Of a stretch of 64,000 nt of DNA, positions 1 through 7,485 are shown in pieces (position 1 is the first letter of the stretch; the number at the start of each line of letters is the position of its first letter). The notes under the pieces are model-generated. The model was not told the origin of the DNA, searched no databases, and saw only the letters and a program-made list of their open reading frames with translations. The stretch is from OAS926 sp035503715 (GTDB lineage Bacteria; Pseudomonadota; Alphaproteobacteria; Rhizobiales; Rhizobiaceae). The stretch lies in assembly GCA_035503715.1 (NCBI GenBank), contig DATJTE010000163.1:1-64000 (forward strand), written 5' to 3'. The translations under genes were made by a program, and so were the position numbers.

Positions 1-31
1 TTGGTCTCGTGCGACGTCTGAAGCACGGCGG

Positions 32-1180
32 TCATTTCACGATCGGTCCGGTTGGCGTTTTGGTCAGCACTTCGGCGCCGTCATCGCCAAGCAGCACCGC
101 GTTGGAGATGAAGTCGTCACCCTGCCCCGTACCCATCAGCCAGGACAGGATGTGGAAGCTCATGCCCGTCTCGATGATGAGGTCGGAATCGTGCCGGAGG
201 CCTGTGACCGAATTCCCGCCCGTCCAGGACGGCGGCTGACCGATGCCGACCAGATATCCGCAATGATGCCGCCGGTAGTGCGGCAGGCCGGCATCGTCCA
301 CCACCGCTTGCCACGCTGCATAAACCTCGCGCGCCTTAATGCCGTGCCGCAGCGTCTTCACGACCGCATCGAAAGCCTGCGTGGCGACCTGCGCCATCCT
401 CGCGTCTTCGTCCTTCACGCCGCCGATGCGGACCAGCCGGCCGAGCGGCGCGTGATAGCGCGAGACGCAGCCGGAGAGTTCGAGAAACACCGGTTCGCCC
501 TTGCGATAGACGCCGTCGCCCCAGGTCGTGTGCTCTTCGCCCAGCCGCGATGCCGGGCGGATGAAGGGACCGAAGCCGGGCGCGTGGCCACCAGCCCTGA
601 TCATCGCGGCTGTGCATTCCGCCGCAACGTCCTGCTCCGACGCGCCGTCGCCGATTGCGGCAATCGCGGCGGTAGCCGCGGCATCGCTCACCTTCGCCGC
701 GCGGCGCATCAGCAGCCGTTCTTCCAGGCTTTTCACCCAGCGCATCCTGTCGACGACGCCGGAGATGTCGCACCATTTCGCGTCGAGCTGGTTGGTCAGT
801 CGCGTCGCCAGTCCGTAGCTCAGACCCGATGTCCATGTCTCGAGTCCAAGGCGCTTTCCGGCAAACCCGAGTTCAGTGAGCGTACGCGCAGCAAGATCCG
901 CGGCAGACTCGCTGTCGGAATGCCCGCGGAATTCCACCGCCTTCACCTGTTTCTCGACGGTCACCTTTTCCATCGCGCGGGTGATAAGAACCGGCTTGCG
1001 ATCAAGCGGCACGATCAGGAGATGCGGCGCGAAGTAGCCCCAATGGTCGAGACCCGTCAGGTAGAACACGCTCTCGGGCGCAGCGAACACCGCCGCGTCG
1101 AGTTCGCGCTCCGCGAGCAGCGCGCGCAGCTTCTTCAGGCGCTCCGCTATCTCCGCGTCGGTGAAAGGGTTGCGGTCCAT
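32..1180 (-). CDS. M24-family hydrolase (creatinase / ectoine-hydrolase-like)
   Basis: This 382-residue protein has the two-part creatinase/aminopeptidase-P architecture: an N-terminal creatinase_N-like domain (about residues 10-145) and a pita-bread M24 domain (about 150-370). The usual M24 metal ligands Asp-Asp-His-Glu-Glu are not all present. The first two positions read as Glu234 and His243 in the FLELSGC...RYHAPLGR stretch, while His306 and Glu337 are kept. Such loss is seen in metal-independent members such as creatinase, and a similar motif occurs in ectoine hydrolases (DoeA/EutD). It is the last gene of a minus-strand run with an ehu-type ABC transporter, so it probably opens or hydrolyses the imported compound in the cytoplasm. 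Ectoine or a related amino-acid derivative is the best guess. The other eut/doe genes are absent here, so the substrate is uncertain. A gap of about 60 bp separates it from the ATPase gene. Confidence 0.75.
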   Translation of the reverse strand: MDRNPFTDAEIAERLKKLRALLAERELDAAVFAAPESVFYLTGLDHWGYFAPHLLIVPLDRKPVLITRAMEKVTVEKQVKAVEFRGHSDSESAADLAARTLTELGFAGKRLGLETWTSGLSYGLATRLTNQLDAKWCDISGVVDRMRWVKSLEERLLMRRAAKVSDAAATAAIAAIGDGASEQDVAAECTAAMIRAGGHAPGFGPFIRPASRLGEEHTTWGDGVYRKGEPVFLELSGCVSRYHAPLGRLVRIGGVKDEDARMAQVATQAFDAVVKTLRHGIKAREVYAAWQAVVDDAGLPHYRRHHCGYLVGIGQPPSWTGGNSVTGLRHDSDLIIETGMSFHILSWLMGTGQGDDFISNAVLLGDDGAEVLTKTPTGPIVK

Positions 1181-1240
1181 CAGTCGATCATCATCAGTTC
1201 ACGCGGCACGTCACAGCAGGGATATCGGCGAGCGACCGGC

Positions 1241-2062
1241 TCAAACCGCCTCCTTGACCGCGCTCAGGAACTGCTTCGTGCGTTCCTGCTGCGGATTGCC
1301 GAACAACTCGTCAGGCGTGCCCTGCTCGCAGATCTTGCCGCCGTAGAAGAAGCAGACGCGATCCGAGATATCCCGCGCGAAGCCCATCTGGTGGGTGACC
1401 ATCAGCATCGTCAGATTGTACTCGGCGACGAGCTTGCGGATGACGTTGGTGACTTCGCCGATGACCTCTGGGTCGAGTGCGGAGGTGACCTCGTCGAACA
1501 GCATGACCTTTGGCCGCATGGCGAGCGCGCGGGCAATCGCGACACGCTGCTGTTGGCCGCCCGACAGGCGCGAGGGGTGCTGGTTGCGCTTGTCGGCCAT
1601 GCCGACCAGCTTCAGCAACTCCTCCGACCGCTCCTGTGCTTCCTTCTTCGGCAGGCCGAGCACATGCACCGGCCCTTCCATGCAGTTCTCCAGCGCGGTC
1701 ATGTGCGGAAACAGGTTGAAGTGCTGGAAGCACATGCCAATCTTCGAGCGCACCTGGCGCAAATGGCGGTTGTTGGCCGGCACGAGGCGGCCGCCATCAG
1801 GCATGTGCGTCAGCGGCTGGCCGTCGACATAGATGACGCCGCCATTGATGGTCTCCAGCGTCATCAGCATCCTGAGCACGGTCGTCTTGCCCGATCCTGA
1901 AGGACCTATGATCGTGACCATCTCACCCTCGGCAACGTCGAGGTCGAGCGAGTCGAGCACGGTCAGGCTGCCATAGCTCTTGGTCACCTTCTTGAAGCTC
2001 ACCATCGGCTTGTTGCCGCCATCGATCGCGAGGGGAAAGCCGGACATGCCTTCGTTACTCAT
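1241..2062 (-). CDS. ehuA: Polar amino-acid/ectoine ABC transporter ATPase (EhuA-like)
   Basis: This 273-residue nucleotide-binding subunit belongs to the GlnQ/HisP class. Walker A GPSGSGKT lies at residues 53-60, the signature LSGGQQQR at 166-173, Walker B VMLFDE at 186-191, and the switch histidine follows in MLMVTHQ near residue 222. It would power import by the two permeases encoded just upstream. Its ATG overlaps the stop of the preceding permease (ATGA), a sign of translational coupling. A C-terminal fragment of a close homologue survives on the other strand at 4664-4861. The symbol follows the EhuB-like binding protein in the operon; a general polar amino-acid role cannot be excluded. 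Confidence 0.85.
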   Translation of the reverse strand: MSNEGMSGFPLAIDGGNKPMVSFKKVTKSYGSLTVLDSLDLDVAEGEMVTIIGPSGSGKTTVLRMLMTLETINGGVIYVDGQPLTHMPDGGRLVPANNRHLRQVRSKIGMCFQHFNLFPHMTALENCMEGPVHVLGLPKKEAQERSEELLKLVGMADKRNQHPSRLSGGQQQRVAIARALAMRPKVMLFDEVTSALDPEVIGEVTNVIRKLVAEYNLTMLMVTHQMGFARDISDRVCFFYGGKICEQGTPDELFGNPQQERTKQFLSAVKEAV

Positions 2063-2730
2063 CAGCTCATTCCCAGTTTGCGGCGAACCCAGGCCTCGAA
2101 GAGGCGCAGCACGCCGGCCAGCGGTAGCGATATGGCGAGGAAGATGACCCCGACCAGCGTGTAGGGTTCAAGGAAGCGGTAGGTCTCGGAGCCGATCGCG
2201 TTGGCGGTGTGCATGAGTTCCGCCACGCCGATGACCGACAGCATCGGCGTGTCCTTGAGGATGCCGACCAGATAGTTGCCCATGCCGGCGAGCGACGGCG
2301 GCAGCGCCTGCGGGATGATGACCCGGAAATACGTGCGCGCTGTAGAGAGGTTTAGCGACGTCGCTGCCTCCCACTGCCCCTTCGGCACGCTGTCGAGCCC
2401 GCCGCGATAGACTTCCGACAAATACGCCGCGTAGTGCAGGCCGATCGCCGCCATGCCAGCCGTCCACGGCGAAAGCCTGAGGCCGAATTGCGGCCCGACA
2501 TAGAAGACGAAGAAAATCTGCAGGACGAGCGGCGTCGAGCGGATGAACTCGACGATCTCGCGCACCACCGCGGTCAGCGCGCGCGACGGCGTGCGCTGTG
2601 CCAGCGCCAGCACCAGGCCGAGCACGACGGCGATGGCATATCCAAGCACGGCAGCCAAAATCGTGTTGCCGGTCGCGACGAGCAGGCGGGGCAGGATTTC
2701 CCAAGTGAAGTCCCAGCGCCAGTCGAACAT
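2062..2730 (-). CDS. ehuD: ABC transporter permease (EhuD-like)
   Basis: This 222-residue inner-membrane permease belongs to the HisMQ/GlnP family. It has several hydrophobic segments, the first around residues 18-42 and the last near 190-210. An EAA-type loop region (EAATSLNLSTARTYFRVIIPQ) contacts the ATPase. The stop overlaps the ATPase start, and only 3 bp separate it from the upstream permease. It is shorter than the other half by one residue and the two form the heteromeric channel. The exact substrate follows from the binding protein, not from this subunit. Confidence 0.85.
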   Translation of the reverse strand: MFDWRWDFTWEILPRLLVATGNTILAAVLGYAIAVVLGLVLALAQRTPSRALTAVVREIVEFIRSTPLVLQIFFVFYVGPQFGLRLSPWTAGMAAIGLHYAAYLSEVYRGGLDSVPKGQWEAATSLNLSTARTYFRVIIPQALPPSLAGMGNYLVGILKDTPMLSVIGVAELMHTANAIGSETYRFLEPYTLVGVIFLAISLPLAGVLRLFEAWVRRKLGMS

Positions 2731-2733
2731 GGC

Positions 2734-3399
2734 TCAGGCCCTCCCCAGTCTGCGCTGCATGACTCGTTCGAGCCAGCGCATGAAGGGCGTCAGCATGAAG
2801 CGCGCAAGGATGTAGTAGATGATCAGCGCGGTGCCGAAAGACTCGGCGGATAGGAAGGTGGTGCCGTTGATCTGCTTGACCTGGAACATCAGGTCGGCGA
2901 CGGCTATCAGCGCGACCAGCGCGGTGCCCTTCAACAGCTCGATCAGCAGATTGCCCCAGGACGGCAGCATGATGATGAGCGCCTGCGGCAGGATCACGCG
3001 CCACATGCGCTTGGCCGGCGACATGTTGAGCGCAAGTGCGGCCTCCCACTGGCCCCGCGGCACGGACAGGATCGCCCCGCGCACCAGCTCGGCGCCATAG
3101 GCGCCGAGATTCATGCCGACGGCAACGAAGCCGGCGGTGAACTTTTCCAGCGTGATGCCGAAGAGCGGCAGCACGAAGAAGATCCAGTAGAGCTGCACGA
3201 GCAGCGATGTGCCGCGGAAAATCTCGATGTAGACGGTGGCGACACTGCGAACCAACAGGTTCGGCGCCATCCGCATCAGGCCCGCCGCGAGCGCGATCGC
3301 CATCGCCAGCAACGAGGCAAGCACCGTCAGCACGATGGTGACCAGCGTGCCGCTGATGATCCGGTCGCCATACTGGGCGAGGAATTCGAAATAGGACAT
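2734..3399 (-). CDS. ehuC: ABC transporter permease (EhuC-like)
   Basis: This 221-residue permease of the polar amino-acid family is the partner of the downstream permease. Transmembrane segments are visible at about residues 15-40, 55-80, 90-110 and 185-205. The EAA-like motif EAALALNMSPAKRMWRVILPQ lies in the second half. It is the first permease after the binding protein, separated from it by 123 bp that contain a strong stem-loop. No sign of truncation. Confidence 0.85.
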   Translation of the reverse strand: MSYFEFLAQYGDRIISGTLVTIVLTVLASLLAMAIALAAGLMRMAPNLLVRSVATVYIEIFRGTSLLVQLYWIFFVLPLFGITLEKFTAGFVAVGMNLGAYGAELVRGAILSVPRGQWEAALALNMSPAKRMWRVILPQALIIMLPSWGNLLIELLKGTALVALIAVADLMFQVKQINGTTFLSAESFGTALIIYYILARFMLTPFMRWLERVMQRRLGRA

Positions 3400-3472
3400 G
3401 CCGCTCAGACCTTCCCGTCACAACCGCGAAGGCGGAAGGCGGCATCCGTCGCGCGGATGCCCCTGGAAGAAC

Positions 3473-3510
3473 GCGGGCCGGCCTGGTTCAGGAAAGACAG
3501 GCCGGCCCGC
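3473..3510 (-). other. Intercistronic stem-loop between ehuB and ehuC
   Basis: Two 13-base arms (GCGGGCCGGCCTG and its exact complement) enclose a 12-base loop, just after the ehuB stop on the transcribed strand. No run of T follows, so it is unlikely to be a full terminator. In binding-protein operons such hairpins often protect the upstream mRNA and lower expression of the permeases. That role is an inference here. Confidence 0.6.
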
Positions 3511-3522
3511 GCAATCACACTA

Positions 3523-4377
3523 CTAGCGGTTGGCGCAGACCCATTCGGTCGTCTGGTCGCCCGGCAGCGAGGCTTCGCCATAGCCGTACTCGGCGACAGC
3601 GGCCAGCATTTCCGGCGAACCGATATATTCCTTCTGCGCGGCGTTGAACTTGTCGAGGAAGGCCTGGTCGGCCTTGCGGAAGCCGATGCCCGCCCAGTTG
3701 AACGATGCCTCGGGCATAGCGTTGGGGTCGGTGACCTCGACGGCGCCGCCGGAATTGTCGGCTAGCTGCTTCATCGTGAAGAAGGTGCCGGCGCCCGCGT
3801 CGGCGCGGCCAGACTTCACCGCGGCGAGGATTTCGGTCGGCCCGGGAACCTGCATGATGTTGGCTTCGGTCACGCCCGCGGCCTTTGCGGCCTCGATGTT
3901 CGAATAGCCCGCGCCGGTCACCATGATGGCGCCGTTGTCGACAAGGCTCTTGTAGTCGCCGACCTTCTTCGGGTTACCGGGCGCCACGATGAAGCCGTCG
4001 CCCACCTTCACGATCGGTTCGGAGAAGGCGATGTTCTCGCAGCGGCTGGCGAGGATGTTCATGCCGCCGGTCACGATATCGAAACGGTCGGCGTTCAGGC
4101 CGGGAATGAGCCCGCCCCACTCGGTCTGCACCGGCTCGATCTTCTCGTAGCCCATCTTCTTCAGCACGCCGATGGTGAATGCGTTGACGAAGCCTTTCGG
4201 GCTGCCGTCGTCGCCGGGATAGGCGAAGGGAATCTCGTTGGCGAAGCCGATGCGGATCGGTTCGCCCTTGTCGGCCTTTTCCAGCAGCGCCTGGGCGCCA
4301 GCCGAACCGGCGATGGTTCCAAGCGCAAGGGCTGCCAGGCCAAGCGCTGCAACACCCTTCATGATAGCTTTGTTCAT
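3523..4377 (-). CDS. ehuB: Ectoine/polar amino-acid binding protein (EhuB-like)
   Basis: This 284-residue periplasmic solute-binding protein of cluster 3 has a signal peptide (positively charged MNKAIMKG, then a hydrophobic stretch to an AGA-like cleavage region near residue 28). The sequence FANEIPFAYPGDDG, followed by a TEWGGLIPGL.ADRFDIVTGGM block and SRCENIAFSEP, resembles EhuB proteins that bind ectoine and hydroxyectoine. The start at 4377 was chosen because GAGGAGA stands 5 to 12 bases upstream and because it gives a proper signal peptide; an upstream in-frame start at 4464 would not. A perfect 14-bp palindrome lies about 36 bp upstream of the start. It is the first gene of the transporter operon. 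Ligand identity is inferred. Confidence 0.8.
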   Translation of the reverse strand: MNKAIMKGVAALGLAALALGTIAGSAGAQALLEKADKGEPIRIGFANEIPFAYPGDDGSPKGFVNAFTIGVLKKMGYEKIEPVQTEWGGLIPGLNADRFDIVTGGMNILASRCENIAFSEPIVKVGDGFIVAPGNPKKVGDYKSLVDNGAIMVTGAGYSNIEAAKAAGVTEANIMQVPGPTEILAAVKSGRADAGAGTFFTMKQLADNSGGAVEVTDPNAMPEASFNWAGIGFRKADQAFLDKFNAAQKEYIGSPEMLAAVAEYGYGEASLPGDQTTEWVCANR

Positions 4378-4412
4378 TAGTTTCTCCTCTGTTCCACCAT
4401 TGTCATTTGTTA

Positions 4413-4426
4413 TGTTGTGCACAACA
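4413..4426. promoter_or_regulatory. Candidate GntR operator upstream of ehuB
   Basis: TGTTGTGCACAACA is a perfect 14-bp palindrome. FadR-subfamily GntR regulators commonly bind GT-N2/3-AC dyads, and the core GTGCAC with TTGT/ACAA flanks fits this. It lies about 36 bp upstream of the ehuB start codon and about 430 bp from the divergent GntR gene, which is the natural candidate regulator. Confidence 0.55.
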
Positions 4427-4508
4427 ATGCGTGTCGTGCGCTGACTTGGTAGGATTTCTGGCACAAAGCCTCGCGTTTAACAAGTGGATTTGTATGACCG
4501 CCGTTTAG

Positions 4509-4518
4509 ATGTATACAT
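4509..4518. promoter_or_regulatory. Second candidate GntR operator
   Basis: ATGTATACAT is a perfect 10-bp palindrome with a GT-AT-AC core, a form typical of FCD-type GntR regulators. It lies about 90 bp from the ehuB-side palindrome in the same divergent spacer. The two sites share only the GTnnAC pattern, so they may or may not bind the same protein. Confidence 0.4.
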
Positions 4519-4663
4519 ATGATCGGAAATTGATTGAGAAGGATGCCGGCGACCGTGGACTTACCGTTGCGCGAGGCGACCCCCGCCGGCGAACGCCGAG
4601 CTGTTCGCCGAGGCTATTTCGGTACGCGACCGGAGCTTGTCGGCGAAGCGCCGCCGATGATAA

Positions 4664-4861
4664 AGGCAGATCGGCCGCGAGCATGATCTCACGATGCTGA
4701 TGGTGACGCACCAGATGGGTTTCGCGAAGGAATTCTCCGACCGCGTCTGCTTTTTCCGCCGGAGCAAGAGTGTCGAGCAGGGTTCTGGGAGCGAGTTCTT
4801 CGGCGCTCCGAAGAATGAACGCACCAGCCAGTTTCTGCATGCCGTCCTGGAGGCTGGATGA
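4664..4861 (+). pseudogene. Remnant of an amino-acid ABC transporter ATPase (C-terminal end only)
   Basis: Reading the plus strand in the frame that ends with TGA at 4859-4861 gives EHDLTMLMVTHQMGFAKEFSDR, then VEQGSGSEFFGAPKNERT and SQFLHAVLEAG. This matches the last 60 or so residues of the EhuA-like ATPase at 1241-2062 in order and spacing. A stop codon closes the frame at 4661, and nothing upstream resembles the Walker motifs, so only the tail remains. The stop overlaps the ATG of the GntR gene (ATGA), as in an intact ATPase-regulator operon. This is best read as a decayed second copy of the transporter whose regulator survived. Confidence 0.8.
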
Positions 4862-5562
4862 CGCTTTTCGAAGACATCATCGCCGTGTCGCCCGCGCCTG
4901 CCGCGCCACGGCCGCTATCGGTTCGCGAGCGCTTCGATCTCATTTACGGCACGCTGCGCGACCGCATCTGCCTGCTCGATTATCCGCCCGGCAGCCGGCT
5001 GTCGGAGGAAGAGCTGGCGCAGGAGTTCGAGATCAGTCGCACGCCGGTGCGGCGTGTGCTGGCGCGGCTGGAATCGGAAGGCCTCGTCCAGTCCGTGCAC
5101 GGCGTCGGCACCATTGTCACCGATGTCGACATCAACGAGCTTCAGCAGGTCTATCATCTGCGGCTCGAGCTCGCGATGCTGATCGGTAAGCTCTCGCCGA
5201 TCCCGCGCACGGCCGCCGACCTCGACCGCATCCGCGCATTGATCGCGCGCTGCGACGCGGTGCTCGCCAGTCCCGACCAGCGCATATTCCTCCGCCTCAA
5301 CATGGATTTCTTCCATGAGCTCAGCGCCATGACCGGCAACCAGCCGCTGCGCGACATCAATGAGCGGCTCTATGTGCAGGTGGCGCGCGTCGTGGCGAAG
5401 ATGATGCCGCAGCTCGGCCTGGTCGAAGAGATCACGGCGTTCCGCAATGAGATGATGGAGATCCTCGCCGCCGCCGAGATCGGCGACTGGGATTCGATCG
5501 GACATATCCGCCGTGCCCATATCTCCATGAGTTTCCGAAGGATGATGCTCAACCGGGAGTGA
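4858..5562 (+). CDS. GntR-family transcriptional regulator (FCD-type)
   Basis: This 234-residue regulator has an N-terminal winged helix (about residues 20-85; SRLSEEELAQEFEISRTPVRRVLARLE is the helix-turn-helix) and an all-helical C-terminal effector domain (about 95-225) as in the FadR/FCD group. The ATG overlaps the stop of the decayed ATPase gene. It is divergent from the ehu operon and would be expected to repress it until a ligand binds. Two palindromes in the intervening region are candidate sites. It is not the MocR-type EnuR known from some ectoine clusters. Confidence 0.85.
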   Translation: MTLFEDIIAVSPAPAAPRPLSVRERFDLIYGTLRDRICLLDYPPGSRLSEEELAQEFEISRTPVRRVLARLESEGLVQSVHGVGTIVTDVDINELQQVYHLRLELAMLIGKLSPIPRTAADLDRIRALIARCDAVLASPDQRIFLRLNMDFFHELSAMTGNQPLRDINERLYVQVARVVAKMMPQLGLVEEITAFRNEMMEILAAAEIGDWDSIGHIRRAHISMSFRRMMLNRE

Positions 5563-5644
5563 GGCGGCGAGAGGTCCACCGTGCCCAAACGACTGCAATC
5601 GCCGATTGCCCTTGGCTCGCCCGCCATGCTATCCGAATGCCAGC

Positions 5645-5718
5645 GCGGGTATGATGTAATGGTAGCCTGTCAGCTTCCCAAGCTGAACGCGCGGGTTCGA
5701 TTCCCGCTACCCGCTCCA
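5645..5718 (+). tRNA. tRNA-Gly (CCC)
   Basis: The acceptor arm GCGGGTA pairs perfectly with TACCCGC. The anticodon stem TCAGC/GCTGA holds the loop TTCCCAA with anticodon CCC, and the T arm has the standard GGTTCGATTCC. The discriminator base is T and CCA is encoded (5716-5718). No repeat of its 3' end was noticed elsewhere in the window, so there is no sign of an integrated element using it. Confidence 0.95.
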
Positions 5719-6212
5719 AATCCCTCCTGAGCATCGGCAATCTTCACGACGGCTCGCTGTCAGGAGCTGTCAGCAATCTTTTTTGCGAATCTGTCCACGG
5801 GGGTGCGCCGCTCCCTGATAATGCCGCCATCGCCCTCATCGGGAACCCTGGAGCTAGACCAGGTTTCAGGGGAGGGCGACGGCGTCCGGGCCGGTGGCAC
5901 TATGGTCGTGCTGCTGGGTGATGAACCCTCAGGTCCGGGCCTAGCCGAAAGCGATGGAGAGAGCTCCAAGCGCACGGCGGGCAAGAGCGTCGGCGGGGCG
6001 CGGGTGACCGCGCCACGTAAATACTATTCGGAAGGCTCGGCCCCGCGCCCCGCTTCCCGAACTACCACCTCAGATTATCGAGGTGCGTTCTTTGACAATG
6101 GCCCGGCCGGCAAAAAACCGGAGCGTGGCAACGAGGAAACGTGCCTAGGACAATAACCGCTGTGATCCCTCGACACTTGACTTCGCCTTCTCGCCACGCG
6201 ACCCATTCCGGC
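5719..6212. other. Long intergenic region with a structured segment
   Basis: No convincing gene was found in these 494 bases. The plus-strand open frame at 5803-6156 has no recognisable motif and poor codon use. A strong nested hairpin lies at 5825-5884: outer arms CGCCCTC/GAGGGCG (extended by further pairs across one mismatch) and an inner CCTGG/CCAGG stem with a 7-base loop. The sequence GTCCGGGCC occurs twice (near 5884 and 5933). It could be a non-coding RNA, but it does not match SRP, RNase P or tmRNA signatures that I can recall. A TTGACA near 6091 may belong to the promoter of the dipeptidase gene. Confidence 0.35.
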
Positions 6213-7388
6213 ATGCGCCGTCTGGCAAAAATCCTCGCCTATGGGTTCGCGCTGCTTGTCGCCGCGGGCGTCGCGTTTTTCTTCCTGGTGCTGCCCGGGC
6301 TCACCGACAGCCTGCTCAATCCGACGCTGAACCCGGGGCCGTACAAGGCAAGCTCGGCTGCCACCGACCTGCACAAACGGCTGACCGTCGCCGATCTTCA
6401 CGCGGATTCGCTGCTCTTTGGTCGCGATCTCCTGAAAAAGTCGCGGCGTGGCCATGTCGACATTCCGCGCCTCATCGAGGGCAATGTCGCGCTGCAGATC
6501 TTCAGCGTCGTGACCAAATCGCCGCGCTTCCAGAATTATGAGAGCAACTCCGGCAACACCGACAACATCACGCTTGTCGCGATCGCCAATGGCTGGCCGC
6601 GCAAGACCTGGTCGAGCCTGAAAGAACGTGCGCTCTATCAGGCCGGACGCCTGCACGAATTCGCGGCCAAGTCCGACAACCAGCTCGTGCTGATCCGCAG
6701 CAAGGGCGATCTGCAAAACTTCCTGAAGCGGCGTCAAAGCGAGCCGCGTATCGTCGCCGGCGTGCTGGCGCTCGAGGGCGCACATGTGTTGGAGGGCGAT
6801 GTGAAGAATGTCGATGTGATGTTCGACGCCGGTTATCGCATGATGTCGTTTGCGCACTTCTTCGACAGCGAGGTCGCCGGCTCGGCGCACGGGATCGACA
6901 AGGGCGGGCTCACCGGCATCGGCCTCGACGTCGTCATGCGGATGGAGGCGAAGAACATGATCATCGATCTGGCGCACGCATCCGACGCACAGATCGACGA
7001 CGTGCTTGCCGTTGCTTCGAAACCTGTCGTGGTCTCGCATACCGGCGTCAAAGGCACTTGCGACAACCGCCGCAATCTCTCCGACGCACAGTTGCGCGGC
7101 ATCGCCAGGACCGGCGGGCTGGTTGGCATCGGCTACTGGTCGGCCGCGACCTGCGGCAAGGACGTCGCTTCGATCGTCAAGGCGATCCGCTACACGGTGG
7201 ATGTGGTCGGCGTCGACCATGTCGGGCTTGGATCGGACTATGACGGCGCGGTCGCCGTGCCCTTTGATACGTCCGGTCTGGTCCTGCTCACCGAAGGCCT
7301 CATGAATGCCGGCTTTTCCGAAGCAGACATCGCCAAGATCATGGGTGGCAACCAGATCCGGCTCCTGGAGCAGGGGCTGCCGGACTGA
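6213..7388 (+). CDS. Membrane dipeptidase (peptidase M19 family)
   Basis: This 391-residue protein is anchored by one N-terminal transmembrane segment (about residues 10-28) and carries an M19 renal-dipeptidase-like TIM barrel. The family's metal-site motifs are visible: VADLHADSLLF (His-x-Asp), the bridging Glu in LALEGAHVLEG, the histidines in MIIDLAHAS and VVVSHTGVKG, and GLGSDYDGA near the end. Members cleave dipeptides with a C-terminal D- or L-residue. The start at 6213 puts the membrane anchor directly at the N terminus. A GTG at 6141 with a good GAGG ribosome site is an alternative that would add 24 residues rich in rare codons. It stands alone. Confidence 0.85.
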   Translation: MRRLAKILAYGFALLVAAGVAFFFLVLPGLTDSLLNPTLNPGPYKASSAATDLHKRLTVADLHADSLLFGRDLLKKSRRGHVDIPRLIEGNVALQIFSVVTKSPRFQNYESNSGNTDNITLVAIANGWPRKTWSSLKERALYQAGRLHEFAAKSDNQLVLIRSKGDLQNFLKRRQSEPRIVAGVLALEGAHVLEGDVKNVDVMFDAGYRMMSFAHFFDSEVAGSAHGIDKGGLTGIGLDVVMRMEAKNMIIDLAHASDAQIDDVLAVASKPVVVSHTGVKGTCDNRRNLSDAQLRGIARTGGLVGIGYWSAATCGKDVASIVKAIRYTVDVVGVDHVGLGSDYDGAVAVPFDTSGLVLLTEGLMNAGFSEADIAKIMGGNQIRLLEQGLPD

Positions 7389-7485
7389 CCACGAAAAATC
7401 CCGGCCTTGGCAGGAACAAAATAATGCCGAACCCGTTTAGCAACGTTTTGGTGAAATCCAGATATTGCATGGCGGAGGGGCCTGC

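Noticed and set aside
152..1900. Long plus-strand open frame opposite the M24 and ATPase genes
   Set aside because: It is an antisense frame kept open by high G+C, with Arg/Ala/His-rich sequence and no motif.
2168..3445. Long minus-strand frame across both permease genes
   Set aside because: It is an out-of-frame shadow of the two permeases, which have clear family motifs.
5803..6156. Possible 117-residue protein after tRNA-Gly
   Set aside because: Codon use is poor, no ribosome site is visible and the region folds into hairpins; a non-coding reading is more likely.
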